In this document: in pieces, positions 16,380 to 25,346 of the stretch | How positions within the stretch are numbered: the first letter of the stretch is position 1 | How the letters are laid out: each line of letters begins with the position of its first letter | Source of the DNA: DATAEG01 sp963703085 | GTDB taxonomy: Bacteria; Actinomycetota; Actinomycetes; Mycobacteriales; Jatrophihabitantaceae | DNA length: 64,000 bases | Direction of reading: 5' to 3' | NCBI GenBank assembly: GCA_963703085.1 | Contig: OY969789.1 | Span: forward strand, 1,922,001 to 1,986,000 | Notes under the pieces: generated by a model | Told to the model about the DNA's origin: nothing | Seen by the model: only the letters and a program-made list of their open reading frames with translations | Databases searched by the model: none | Translations under genes and position numbers: made by a program

Positions 16380-18719
16380 TCAGGCGGCGTGCGCCGCGGT
16401 ACTCACCTCGGCTACCGGCTCCAGTGCGGCGGCCAGGATGTCGGCTACATCAGTCATCGGCCGGACGTCGAGCTCGGCCAGGATCTCGGCCGGCACGTCG
16501 TCCAGGTCAGGCTCGTTCCGCTTCGGGATGAAAACGGTCTTCAGCCCGGCCCGTTGCGCGGCGAGCAGTTTCTGCTTCACCCCGCCGATGGGCAGTACCC
16601 GGCCGTTCAGCGTGACCTCGCCGGTCATGCCGACGTCCGAGCGAACCAGCCGGCCGGTGGCCAGCGACATCAAGGCGGTGACCATCGTGACGCCCGCGGA
16701 CGGGCCGTCCTTGGGCACTGCGCCGGCCGGCACGTGCAGGTGGATCGACTTCTCCAGCAGTGCCGGGTCGATGCCGACCTGGTCGGCGTGCGAGCGCAGG
16801 TAGGCCAGCGCGATGTGCGCGGACTCCTTCATCACGTCGCCGAGCTGACCGGTGAGTGCCAGGTTCGGCTTGCCGTCGATCGCGGTGGCCTCGATGAACA
16901 GCACGTCGCCGCCGAGTCCGGTGACGGCCAGGCCGGTAGCCACTCCGGGGACGGCGGTGCGCTCCGCCGACTCCGGCGTGAAGCGCGGCCGGCCGAGGTA
17001 GTCGCGCAGCGTCGTCTCGGTGATGTGCAGCGGGGTCTGCCCGTCGGAGCCGTCCGACGCGAGCTTGGTAGCCACCTTGCGCAGCACCTTGCCCAGCGCT
17101 CGCTCCAGTTGCCGGACCCCGGCTTCCCGGGTGTGCTCGGCGGCGATGATCCGCAGCGCCTCGTCGGAGATGTCGACCTCGTCGGTGGTCAACGCGGCGC
17201 GCTCCAATTGCCGCGGCAGCAGGTGCGTCCGCGCGATGACGACCTTGTCGTCCTCGGTGTAGCCGTCGATGGTGACCAGCTCCATGCGGTCCAGCAGCGC
17301 CGCCGGGATCGACTCGATCACGTTCGCGGTCGCGATGAACAACACGTCGGACAGGTCCAGGTCGAACTCGAGGTAGTGGTCGCGGAACGTGTGGTTCTGC
17401 GCCGGGTCGAGCACCTCGAGCAGCGCGGCAGCCGGGTCGCCGCGGAAGTCCGAGCCGATCTTGTCGACCTCGTCGAGCAGCACCACCGGGTTCATCGAAC
17501 CGGCTTCGGTCAGCGCGCGGACGATGCGGCCGGGGAGCGCGCCGACGTAGGTACGCCGGTGACCGCGGATCTCCGCCTCGTCGCGCACGCCGCCCAGGGC
17601 GACGCGAACGAACTTGCGATCCAGCGCTCGCGCGACGCTCTCGCCGAGCGAGGTCTTGCCGACTCCGGGCGGTCCGGCCAGGGCCAGCACCGCACCGGAA
17701 CCGCGGCCGCCGACAACCTCGAGGCCACGCGCCGCGCGACGCTCGCGAACCGCGAGGTACTCCACGATGCGGTCCTTCACGTCGTCCAGACCGTGGTGAT
17801 CAGCGTCGAGCACGGCGCGCGCCGCGCCGACGTCGGTCTGATCGCTGGTGGACGTGCCGAACGGCAGCTCCAACACGGTGTCCAGCCAGGTCCGGATCCA
17901 GCCGGACTCCGGTGACTGGTCGCTGGCGCGCTCCAGCTTGCCGACCTCGCGCAGCGCAGCCTCGCGGACCTTCTCCGGCAGCGGGGCGGCCTCGACGCGG
18001 GCGCGGTAGTCGTCGGCGCCGTCCGGCTCGTCCTCGCCGAGCTCCTTGCGGATGGCGGCGAGCTGCTGGCGCAGCAAGAACTCGCGCTGGCTCTTCTCCA
18101 TGCCGTCGCGGACGTCGTCGCGGATCTTCTCGCTGACCTCGACCTCGGCGAGGTGCTCGCGGGTCCATTCGATCAGCGCGGTGAGCCGGACTTCGACGTC
18201 CTGCTCTTCCAGGATGGTGCGCTTCTGCTCGGAACTCAGATAGGCGGCCCAGCCGGAAAGGTCGGCCAGCGTCGAGGGGTCGGTGACCTGCTCGACGGTG
18301 TCGATGATCTGCCACGCGTTGCGCCGCTGCAGTGTCGCGACGACCAGCGCCTTGTACTCCGCAGCCAGCTCCGTGGCGCGCTCGGTCGGTTCGCCGTTCT
18401 CGATGAGTTCCGCCTCGACCCACAGGGCCGCACCGGGACCGGTGACCCCGACGCCGATCTTCGCGCGTGCCTCAGCGCGCAGTACCGCGCCGGGCCGCCC
18501 GCCGGGCAGCCGGCCGACCTGCTCGATGGTGGCCACCGCGCCATGCGTGGCGTACCGGTCGGACAGTCGCGGCGAGAGCAGCAGCCGCCCGTCGCTGCTG
18601 GCCTGAGCGGCGTCGACGGCAGCCTTGGCCGCGTCGTCGAGCTCGATGGGCACAACCATCCCGGGCAGAACCACCTGGTCGTCCAGGTGCAGCACCGGGA
18701 GATGCAGAGTTTCAGTCAC
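16380..18719 (-). CDS. lon: ATP-dependent protease Lon
   Basis: 779 residues, normal for bacterial Lon. The N-terminal substrate domain (LHLPVLHLDDQVVLPGMVVP) is followed by the AAA+ module with Walker A GPPGVGKTS near 348 and Walker B VVLLDEVDKIG near 410, then the protease domain with catalytic Ser in KDGPSAGVTM (about 673) and Lys 43 residues later in GGVKQKLLAA. It degrades misfolded and regulatory proteins in the cytoplasm. The start is GTG 18719, with ribosome site GAGGGA eight bases upstream. A HAIR inverted repeat at 18740-18758 indicates heat-shock repression by HspR. Confidence 0.96.
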   Translation of the reverse strand: MTETLHLPVLHLDDQVVLPGMVVPIELDDAAKAAVDAAQASSDGRLLLSPRLSDRYATHGAVATIEQVGRLPGGRPGAVLRAEARAKIGVGVTGPGAALWVEAELIENGEPTERATELAAEYKALVVATLQRRNAWQIIDTVEQVTDPSTLADLSGWAAYLSSEQKRTILEEQDVEVRLTALIEWTREHLAEVEVSEKIRDDVRDGMEKSQREFLLRQQLAAIRKELGEDEPDGADDYRARVEAAPLPEKVREAALREVGKLERASDQSPESGWIRTWLDTVLELPFGTSTSDQTDVGAARAVLDADHHGLDDVKDRIVEYLAVRERRAARGLEVVGGRGSGAVLALAGPPGVGKTSLGESVARALDRKFVRVALGGVRDEAEIRGHRRTYVGALPGRIVRALTEAGSMNPVVLLDEVDKIGSDFRGDPAAALLEVLDPAQNHTFRDHYLEFDLDLSDVLFIATANVIESIPAALLDRMELVTIDGYTEDDKVVIARTHLLPRQLERAALTTDEVDISDEALRIIAAEHTREAGVRQLERALGKVLRKVATKLASDGSDGQTPLHITETTLRDYLGRPRFTPESAERTAVPGVATGLAVTGLGGDVLFIEATAIDGKPNLALTGQLGDVMKESAHIALAYLRSHADQVGIDPALLEKSIHLHVPAGAVPKDGPSAGVTMVTALMSLATGRLVRSDVGMTGEVTLNGRVLPIGGVKQKLLAAQRAGLKTVFIPKRNEPDLDDVPAEILAELDVRPMTDVADILAAALEPVAEVSTAAHAA

Positions 18720-18739
18720 GTCGGAATCCCTCACGAAGG

Positions 18740-18758
18740 TTGAGTTACAACGACTCAA
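18740..18758. promoter_or_regulatory. HAIR operator (HspR site) upstream of lon
   Basis: TTGAGT-N7-ACTCAA is a perfect six-base inverted repeat with the exact seven-base spacing of the HspR-associated inverted repeat (consensus CTTGAGT-N7-ACTCAAG). It sits 21 bp before the lon start codon. In Streptomyces lon is a known HspR target, so HspR repression relieved by heat shock is the likely control here. hspR itself is not in the window. Confidence 0.85.
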
Positions 18759-18828
18759 TGCCCTTCGGGGCGGAGATGTTCCCGGCGCAGTTCGCTCGCG
18801 GCGAACAGCAGCGACGGGGTGGGCGCAG

Positions 18829-19653
18829 TCAGCTGGCGACCTGCAGGCGGACGTGATGCTTGCGCAGCGCGGCCACCACCGCGGTGGCCGGCCGGGCATC
18901 GGTAATGACCCCGTCGAGCCGGTCGAAACCGCACAACCGGACTGGGGCGGAGCGGGTGAACTTTCCCTCGTCAGCGAGCAGCACAACCTGGGCGGCGGCG
19001 TCCATGAGGGCGTTTTTGACCTCCCGCTCCACGTCGGCTTCCACGTAGACCCCGCGCTCGTCGACGGCAGCCGCCCCGAGCAGGAACCGGTTGATTCGCA
19101 GCCGCCCGGCTTGTTCGACGGTGGCCGGGCCGGCGAACGCCTGGCTCGGAACGAAGAGCTCACCGCCGAGGCAGGTGACCCGCACCGTCGGCACATGCAG
19201 CAAGTGCTGGATCACCGGAACAGAGTGGGTGACGACGTAACCGCGGAAGGTGTCCGGCAGGTGCGTCGCGGCGTCGAAGACGGTGGTGCCGGCGTCGAAG
19301 GCGATCACATCGCTCTCCGCGATGTCCGCGACGGCAACTTGCCCGATCCGGTGCTTGGCCGCGGCATTCATCCGGGCGCGGGCGGTGAACTCGGTGGTCC
19401 GCAGGGTCGCGTGCATCAGGCTTGCCCCGCCGTGCACCATCCGCACTTCGCCGTCGGTCTCCAGCCTGCGCAGGTCGCGGCGGATGGTCATGTCCGAGAC
19501 GCCGAGATCGGCAGCCAGGTCGGACACCGAGCAGAATCCCGCCAGCCGCACCCGGGACAGGATCTTCTCCCGCCGGCCCGGAGCCCGGTCGTAACGCAGT
19601 CCGGCGTCCGGCGTCCTCCCGGCCACGTCAACCGCCAGATTCCGGCTACTCAC
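18829..19653 (-). CDS. DeoR family transcriptional regulator of the adjacent sugar operon
   Basis: 274 residues. The N-terminal DeoR helix-turn-helix is visible at GRREKILSRVRLAGFCSVSDLAADLGVSDMTIRRDLRRLETDGEV in outline (about residues 26-70), followed by the sugar-phosphate sensor domain with the anion-binding DAGTTVFDAA near 120 and LLADEGKFTRSA near 225. DeoR proteins usually repress catabolic operons until a phosphosugar binds. It is divergent from the kinase-aldolase-isomerase operon, across 146 bp containing nested inverted repeats, and is very probably its regulator. The start is GTG 19653. Confidence 0.9.
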   Translation of the reverse strand: MSSRNLAVDVAGRTPDAGLRYDRAPGRREKILSRVRLAGFCSVSDLAADLGVSDMTIRRDLRRLETDGEVRMVHGGASLMHATLRTTEFTARARMNAAAKHRIGQVAVADIAESDVIAFDAGTTVFDAATHLPDTFRGYVVTHSVPVIQHLLHVPTVRVTCLGGELFVPSQAFAGPATVEQAGRLRINRFLLGAAAVDERGVYVEADVEREVKNALMDAAAQVVLLADEGKFTRSAPVRLCGFDRLDGVITDARPATAVVAALRKHHVRLQVAS

Positions 19654-19704
19654 CCGACCGGACCCACCTCTCTGCGCGCTGCATCAGTTCTGCCTGCCAG
19701 TGTG

Positions 19705-19761
19705 GCCGACGACGTTTCGTCGGCACACAAGTGTTGACTTTCCAACAACCATTGTTATTCT
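19705..19761 (+). promoter_or_regulatory. Promoter and candidate DeoR operators of the sugar operon
   Basis: -35 TTGACT (19734-19739) and -10 TATTCT (19756-19761) are spaced by 16 bp. Three inverted repeats overlap or flank them: GCCGACGA-CGTT-TCGTCGGC (19705-19724), TGTTG-N6-CAACA (19732-19747) and AACAA-CCA-TTGTT (19744-19756). The last two cover the promoter core, an ideal place for repression by the divergent DeoR protein. Which repeat is the true operator is unknown. Confidence 0.6.
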
Positions 19762-19799
19762 TCTGTCACTGTGAGCCAGGTTACTCCAGGATTCCGTCG

Positions 19800-20741
19800 A
19801 TGAGCCGACGCGGCCCGCTGGTCTTCGTCGGCGGCATCACCCTCGACGCGATCGCCGCCGTCGCCGGTTTCCCCGCGGCCGACGGGCGGGTGCTCGCCCA
19901 GGCCGTGGTGCACGCCGGTGGTGGGCCTGCTGCCACTGCTGCGGTGGCGGCCGCGCGGCTGGGAGCGCCGGACGTGCATTTCCTCGGAGCGGTCGGTGAC
20001 GATGCCGCCGCCGACCAGCTGCTCGCCGAGCTGCGTGACGAGGGCATCGACGTTGCCGGCGTGGTGCGGGTTGCCGGAGCGAGCACCGGCTCCAGCGTCA
20101 TCATCGCGGACACGGCGGCCGGTACCCGGGCGATCTGCGCCCGGCCGGGTCCGGAGCTGACCGCCGCAATGATCCCCGCAGACCTGCTCACCTCGGCGCG
20201 CCTGGTGCACGTCGACCACCTCGGCTGGACGGGCGCCACGGCGGTGCTACCGGACGGTGCCCGCGTTCCGGTGTCAGCCGACGTGAGCTATCCGCTCGCC
20301 GAGTTCTCCCCTGCTGGTCTGGCGCTTTTCGCACCGTCTCTGGAGTCGCTCATGCTGCGCTATCCGGACGCGGGCGGCGAGTCAGCCGTGCTCGCAGCCG
20401 CGCTTGCCGACGGGGCACACCGCGTCGTGGCCACTCGCGGAGCCGATGGCTGTATCGCGGCCGATTCCCACGGCGGCAGCTGGGACGTGCCCGGATATCC
20501 CGTCGATGTCGTGTCGACGCTGGGCGCTGGCGATGTCTTTCACGGAGCGTTGATCGCCGCGCTGGATCGCGGCGATGACCTGTCCGCCGCGCTGCCGTTC
20601 GCCAATCACGTCGCCGCGCTGTCCTGTCGCGGTCTGGACGGACGCAGCGCGATCCCGAGCGACCTCGACGTCCCGCCAACTCGTCCCACGCCCGACCCAT
20701 CGTCAGAGAAGAGAGACGGTCGTGACCCTGACGTCCACTGA
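19800..20741 (+). CDS. PfkB-family sugar kinase (candidate sulfofructose kinase)
   Basis: 313 residues of the ribokinase/PfkB fold. It starts LVFVGGITLDAIAAV with the substrate-site GGG at VVHAGGGPAAT, and has the C-terminal PfkB signature DVVSTLGAGDVFHGAL near residues 233-248, whose Asp is the catalytic base. With the aldolase and isomerase that follow, it should phosphorylate C1 of a ketohexose. In a sulfosugar route this would be 6-deoxy-6-sulfofructose, as done by YihV in E. coli. ATG 19800 is the natural start; the frame is open further upstream, but that stretch covers the promoter and the antisense DeoR start. Its last 20 bases overlap the aldolase gene. Confidence 0.85.
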   Translation: MSRRGPLVFVGGITLDAIAAVAGFPAADGRVLAQAVVHAGGGPAATAAVAAARLGAPDVHFLGAVGDDAAADQLLAELRDEGIDVAGVVRVAGASTGSSVIIADTAAGTRAICARPGPELTAAMIPADLLTSARLVHVDHLGWTGATAVLPDGARVPVSADVSYPLAEFSPAGLALFAPSLESLMLRYPDAGGESAVLAAALADGAHRVVATRGADGCIAADSHGGSWDVPGYPVDVVSTLGAGDVFHGALIAALDRGDDLSAALPFANHVAALSCRGLDGRSAIPSDLDVPPTRPTPDPSSEKRDGRDPDVH

Positions 20742-21621
20742 AGCACTCAGCTCCCTGAGCCGTCCTTCTGGCGCTTTCGCGATGCTGGCGGTCGATCAGC
20801 GTGAGGCGCTGCGCGCCATGCTCGCCGAGTACCGCGCTGCGCCGGTCACCGACGAGGAAGTCACGCAATTCAAGCTCGCCGCAACGCGGACGCTCACCCC
20901 CTATGCGTCAGCGGTGCTGCTGGACCAGCAATTCGTGCTGGACCGTGCGATCGCCGAGTCGGCGGTGGCCGGGGGCTGCGCCCTGATCGCTGCGGCGGAC
21001 GAGTTCTTCCCGGGACCGGGCGAGGTCGTCGGCGAGGTGCGCATCGACCGACAGGTCGATCCGGCCCGGTACGCAGCTCTAGGCGTTCGGGCGATGAAGC
21101 TGCTCGTGCTGTGGCGCCCGGACGAGCCGGCCGGCCCGCGCCGGGACATGGTGCGCGACTTCGTCGACCGGTGCCATGCGGCTGGGCTGGCCGCCATCAT
21201 CGAGCCGGTCTCCCGCGGGCCGCGTGACGGTCGAGAGTGGGATTGGAACGACGGCGTGCTGGCCGCGGCTGCGGAGCTCGGCAACCTCGGCGCCGACCTC
21301 TACAAGGCCGAGGTGCCCCGCCACGGAGAGGGCGACCCTGTGCTGGTGCGGACCGACTGCGAGCTCATCACCGAATGCGTCGCCTCGCCGTGGGTCGTGC
21401 TCTCGTCCGGCGTCGACGCCGATCGATTTCCCGCGGCCGTCGAGGCCGCCATCGGTGCCGGCGCATCAGGCTTCCTGGCCGGGCGTGCCGTTTGGAAGGC
21501 AAGCATTGGTGCAGCCGACATACAGCAGGCGCTGGAAACCGACGCGGTGGCCCGGCTGCAACGGCTGGTCGCCGTCGCCGACCGGGCTGTTGCGGCGCGA
21601 TCCGACACCAGCGGCTCATGA
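20722..21621 (+). CDS. Class I aldolase, LacD/YihT-like (candidate sulfofructose-phosphate aldolase)
   Basis: 299 residues. The N-terminal FAMLAVDQREALRAML and the Schiff-base lysine in ADLYKAEVPR near residue 194 match the LacD (tagatose-bisphosphate) and YihT (sulfofructose-1-phosphate) aldolase group; YihT uses a lysine at nearly the same position. It should split a ketohexose phosphate into dihydroxyacetone phosphate and a C3 aldehyde. GTG 20722 is preceded by the purine-rich AGAGAAGAGAGA site and lies inside the end of the kinase gene. The downstream isomerase gene overlaps by ATGA, so the three enzymes are translationally coupled. Confidence 0.86.
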   Translation: MTLTSTEALSSLSRPSGAFAMLAVDQREALRAMLAEYRAAPVTDEEVTQFKLAATRTLTPYASAVLLDQQFVLDRAIAESAVAGGCALIAAADEFFPGPGEVVGEVRIDRQVDPARYAALGVRAMKLLVLWRPDEPAGPRRDMVRDFVDRCHAAGLAAIIEPVSRGPRDGREWDWNDGVLAAAAELGNLGADLYKAEVPRHGEGDPVLVRTDCELITECVASPWVVLSSGVDADRFPAAVEAAIGAGASGFLAGRAVWKASIGAADIQQALETDAVARLQRLVAVADRAVAARSDTSGS

Positions 21622-23054
21622 AGGTCGCCATGATCGCGACCGCGCGACCGACCTTCGTGCTCGAGGCGGCCGGCGAGCGCGCCGACGCCGCGCGCGCACT
21701 GCTGACCGACCTCGGTGCGCAGGTGGTCGGTCCGCGGGCGCTGGTGATGAACGCCGAGGACGTTGCCGACGCCCGGCAGTACCTCAGCGACGACGTCGAC
21801 CTCGTCGTGCACGTTTGTGCGTCGTTCTCCGACGCGGCCGCGGCGCAGCAGCTGTACCACGGCCGCAGCGAGCCGGTGCTGGTCTGGTCGTTTCCCGAAC
21901 CCGGCCCGGTCGGCGACCGGTTGTGGCTCAATTCCCTGTGCGGTGCCAACCTGATCGGTCACGCGCTGACCCGAGATGGCGGTGCCGTCAGGTTGGTGTA
22001 CGGCGAGGCGGCCGATCCCGCGGTACGGGGGGCACTTGCCGGCGCGCTGCGGGGCGACCTGCCGCCGGCCATCGCCGCGCCGGACAGCCATGGCCCGCGC
22101 GCCGACAAAGCACAGACACAGATCGCGCTGGATCGATTGCGGGGGCAACGTATCGGCGCCATCGGCGATGCCCCGGTTGGCTTCACCCCGAGCCAGTACG
22201 ACGCGCAGCTCCTGCGCACCGTGTTCGGGATCGAGATCGAGAGAATCGACATTCCGGCTGCGTTCGCCGGCGTGCGGGCCGTCGACGCCGATAAGGGTGG
22301 TCGGGAACTCGCCGCGGCGCTGGACCAACGGCCGAGCCTTCGCGAGCTGGACGCCGAGCACCTCGAGCGGTTCGCCGCCGTGACCGCGGCGCTGCGCGAG
22401 TGGCAGCGCATCGGTGCGCTTTCCGCAATGGCGGTGCGCTGCTGGCCGGAGTTCCCGACCGAGCTCGGCGTCTGCCCGTGCTCGTCGCTGTCGCGTCTCG
22501 CCGACGAGGGCACGCCCACAGCATGCGAGCGTGACGTCTACGGCACGGTCACGATGCTGCTGGCCGAGACGCTCGGGTCCGGACCGACCTACCTCGTCGA
22601 CACCGTCGATCTCGACGCGGCCGCGAACATCGTCCGGGTCTGGCACTGCGGCTCAGCGGCGACCTCGCTCGCCGACGATCCCGGTGCCGCCACCCAGTCG
22701 GTGCACTGCAACCGCAGGATCGGCGTCGCGGGGAACTTCGCCTTGCGCACCGGCCCGGTGGTCCTCGTCCGGCTGACCGAGAGCAAGTCGTCCGCGTCCG
22801 GCCTGCGCCTGCTGCTCGCCTCCGGCGAGTCCGTCCGCGAACCGAATCGCTTCCAGGGCAACACCGCGGCCGTCCGGTTGGACACCGATGCCGAGCAGTT
22901 CGTCCATGGCCTGGTCACCGGAGGGTTCCCGCACCACACCGTCCTCGCCTGGACGGATGTCCGACCCGAGCTGCGGCGCGCCGCCGACCTGCTCGGTATC
23001 GACGTCGTCGAGTGGTCCGCCACCGACGCCCACACCGACGAGGTGGTCTCATGA
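21618..23054 (+). CDS. L-fucose/arabinose isomerase-fold enzyme (candidate sulfoquinovose isomerase)
   Basis: 478 residues. The N-terminal Rossmann-like domain starts MKVAMIATARPTF. The core has AMAVRCWPEFPTEL near residue 270 (a likely metal-ligand Glu in the CWP context of fucose-isomerase-like enzymes) and ACERDVYGTVTMLLAE near 302 (second acidic ligand). A late histidine (GFPHH) could complete the site. It interconverts an aldose and a ketose, and with kinase and aldolase forms an isomerase-kinase-aldolase pathway. That a fucose-isomerase-fold enzyme takes this step fits my recollection of the actinobacterial sulfo-EMP2 route, but the substrate is inferred. Confidence 0.75.
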   Translation: MKVAMIATARPTFVLEAAGERADAARALLTDLGAQVVGPRALVMNAEDVADARQYLSDDVDLVVHVCASFSDAAAAQQLYHGRSEPVLVWSFPEPGPVGDRLWLNSLCGANLIGHALTRDGGAVRLVYGEAADPAVRGALAGALRGDLPPAIAAPDSHGPRADKAQTQIALDRLRGQRIGAIGDAPVGFTPSQYDAQLLRTVFGIEIERIDIPAAFAGVRAVDADKGGRELAAALDQRPSLRELDAEHLERFAAVTAALREWQRIGALSAMAVRCWPEFPTELGVCPCSSLSRLADEGTPTACERDVYGTVTMLLAETLGSGPTYLVDTVDLDAAANIVRVWHCGSAATSLADDPGAATQSVHCNRRIGVAGNFALRTGPVVLVRLTESKSSASGLRLLLASGESVREPNRFQGNTAAVRLDTDAEQFVHGLVTGGFPHHTVLAWTDVRPELRRAADLLGIDVVEWSATDAHTDEVVS

Positions 23055-24364
23055 GTGAGCAGCGCAGCCTGAGCAGACGTGGATTTCTGACCGCGTTCGG
23101 CGCCGGGGCGGCAGCGGCGGGTCTGACCGCGTGCGTGGGGCCGGGCACCACCCGCGGCGGTCACGGCAGCACCGGCGGCACCCTCACGATGCCCGACCAG
23201 GTCGGCACCGGGCCCGCGAAAGGCAAGCTCTCCTTCGCGCACTGGCGCGCGGAGGACAAGGCTGCCTTCGCGACGCTGATCGACAAGTTCAAGAAGGCAA
23301 ACCCGGACGCGTCGATCACCCAGGACATCGCACCGTCGGCGGACTACCAGGCCACCGAGCTGCAACGGATCAAGAGTGGCGCCGTCGGAGACGTGTTCGC
23401 CGCCTTCCGCGGCTCGCAGTTCACCGCAATAGCCAAGGCCGGGCTCTTCCTGCCCCTGGGTAAGCAGTCCTTCATCGACAACTACGTCGCCCGGCTCGTG
23501 CGGGCCGGTCGCTCCGACGGCATCGAGATGGGCATGCCGTACCAGCTGGTCTTCCCGATGCCGCTCTACAACGTGGATCTCTTCGACAAGGCCGGCATCT
23601 CCGAGATCCCGCAGGACTGGGACGGGTTCCTGTCGCTGTGCGACAAGCTCAAGGGGAAGGGTTACTACCCGATGGCCTGGCCCGGCGGGGAGATCGGTAA
23701 CGCCGGGCAGCTGTTCAACTCGATGGTCATGAACAACGCGCCGACCGACGACGCGTGCGCGCGCATCGAGAACGGGCAGGGCAAGTGCACCGACGACTGG
23801 TTCGTCAACACGCTGAAGCAGTACAAGCAGCTGATCCCCTACTTCCAGCCGAACAGCGTCGGTACTCAGCCGCAGCCGTGCCAGCAGCTGTTCAAGCAGG
23901 AGAAGGCGGCGATGCTCGTCACCGGCTCCTACGACATCGCCGCAGTGCGCAAACTCGGCGCGAAGTTCCCGCTGGACCTGCTCTCGCCCATCACCACTAC
24001 GAAGGACAAGGCGAAGTATCAGGGCACCTACAACGCGACGTTCATCCTCGGCGTGAGCAGCGCGAGCAAGCAGCAGGACGCAGGACTGAAGTTCCTCGAG
24101 TTCCTCTCCCAACCGGAGAATGCGCAGTTCTACGGCAACGAGACCGCGCAGCTGACCACGGTGGAGAACGTCCAGTACTCGAACAAGGACCTGGCCAAGA
24201 CAGCGAAGTGGATCACCCGGCGCACGTCGCTGGCGATGCGCTACCAGTTCGAGAATCTTGACGTCGAACACGCCGTGGAAGGTGCCTGCATCAAGGTCGT
24301 GGGCGGGACCTCCCCGGAGAACGCCGCTGAGTCTGCGCAGCGCGTTGTGGACCAGAACCGATGA
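23051..24364 (+). CDS. ABC sugar transporter substrate-binding lipoprotein
   Basis: 437 residues, family 1 extracellular solute-binding protein. The signal carries a twin-arginine motif (SRRGFLTAFG) and a lipobox GLTAC, so it is probably exported by Tat and lipid-anchored. The mature part has the usual two-lobe features, ending with repeated helices around SAQRVVDQNR. It overlaps the isomerase stop and the first permease start by ATGA. It should capture the sugar or glycoside that feeds this operon. Aromatic and polar residues are common but no ligand can be read from sequence. Confidence 0.9.
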   Translation: MSEQRSLSRRGFLTAFGAGAAAAGLTACVGPGTTRGGHGSTGGTLTMPDQVGTGPAKGKLSFAHWRAEDKAAFATLIDKFKKANPDASITQDIAPSADYQATELQRIKSGAVGDVFAAFRGSQFTAIAKAGLFLPLGKQSFIDNYVARLVRAGRSDGIEMGMPYQLVFPMPLYNVDLFDKAGISEIPQDWDGFLSLCDKLKGKGYYPMAWPGGEIGNAGQLFNSMVMNNAPTDDACARIENGQGKCTDDWFVNTLKQYKQLIPYFQPNSVGTQPQPCQQLFKQEKAAMLVTGSYDIAAVRKLGAKFPLDLLSPITTTKDKAKYQGTYNATFILGVSSASKQQDAGLKFLEFLSQPENAQFYGNETAQLTTVENVQYSNKDLAKTAKWITRRTSLAMRYQFENLDVEHAVEGACIKVVGGTSPENAAESAQRVVDQNR

Positions 24365-25338
24365 CCGCGACGACGCAGGTGACCCCAGGCAGCACTGCCC
24401 GATCGCAGACGACCGCGCGCCGCTCAGCGCGCAGCCGCGGCGACTGGGTGCAGCGGATCACCGGCGGTGCGCATCCTGCGCTGTTCCTCTTCACCGTCCC
24501 AGCGCTTGCCGTGACGATCATTTTCTTCCTCATCCCGACCCTCGAGGGTTTCCGTTTCGCCGTCACCGACTGGGACGGCTACAGCGCTGCGTACCGCAAC
24601 GTCGGAGCCGGCAACTTCACCAGGATCCTCAGCAACGGCGATGACTTGTTCCGCAATGCGCTGTTCAACAACGTCAAGCTGATGATCTTCGTGGTGATCG
24701 CGCAGACAGCGCTGTCACTGCTGTTCGCGATCCTGCTGGTGCGCAACTCCAAGTCATCCATTGCGCTGCGGGCCTTGTTCTTCTTCCCCACGATCCTCGC
24801 GTCGGTGTCGGTGGCCTTCGCATGGCGATTCATGTACGACCCGAACTACGGTCTGATCAACGATGCGCTCGGGCACGTCGGGCTCAGCTCGCTCCAGAGT
24901 TCCTACCTCGGTAGTTCCAGCTTCGGCATTCTCTTCGTGGGCATCACCCAGGTATGGGCGCACACCGGTCAGGTCATGGTCATCTACATCGCCGGGCTGC
25001 AACAGATTCCGGACGAGCTGTACGAAGCGGCGACCGTGGACGGGGCGACCCGGTGGCAGAAGTTCAAAAGCGTTACCTGGCCGATGGCCGCGCCGGCCAC
25101 CGCCATCGTCATCGCGTACACAACCATCCAGTCGTTCAAGGCATTCGACCTGATCCTCGGTCTGAGCGGCAATCCGCCCCAGGCCAACGTCGACATCCTG
25201 TCCACCCGCATCTACGCCGGGTTCGCCAACTCGAAGTTCGGTTATGCCGCAGCGGAGTCGATTCTCTTCATGGCGCTGATCATCTGTGTGACGTTGGCGC
25301 AACGCAGAGCCGCCCGGCTCACCCAGGCACGGGCATAG
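24361..25338 (+). CDS. ABC sugar transporter permease (MalF-like)
   Basis: 325 residues with six membrane segments after a cytoplasmic N-terminus of about 35 residues. The EAA loop that contacts the ATPase is visible as DELYEAATVDGATRWQKFKSVTWP near residues 218-241. It is coupled by ATGA to the binding protein and pairs with the next permease. No ATP-binding subunit is encoded in the operon, so a shared MsiK-type ATPase elsewhere is expected. Confidence 0.92.
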   Translation: MTATTQVTPGSTARSQTTARRSARSRGDWVQRITGGAHPALFLFTVPALAVTIIFFLIPTLEGFRFAVTDWDGYSAAYRNVGAGNFTRILSNGDDLFRNALFNNVKLMIFVVIAQTALSLLFAILLVRNSKSSIALRALFFFPTILASVSVAFAWRFMYDPNYGLINDALGHVGLSSLQSSYLGSSSFGILFVGITQVWAHTGQVMVIYIAGLQQIPDELYEAATVDGATRWQKFKSVTWPMAAPATAIVIAYTTIQSFKAFDLILGLSGNPPQANVDILSTRIYAGFANSKFGYAAAESILFMALIICVTLAQRRAARLTQARA

Positions 25339-25346
25339 GGGGCACG

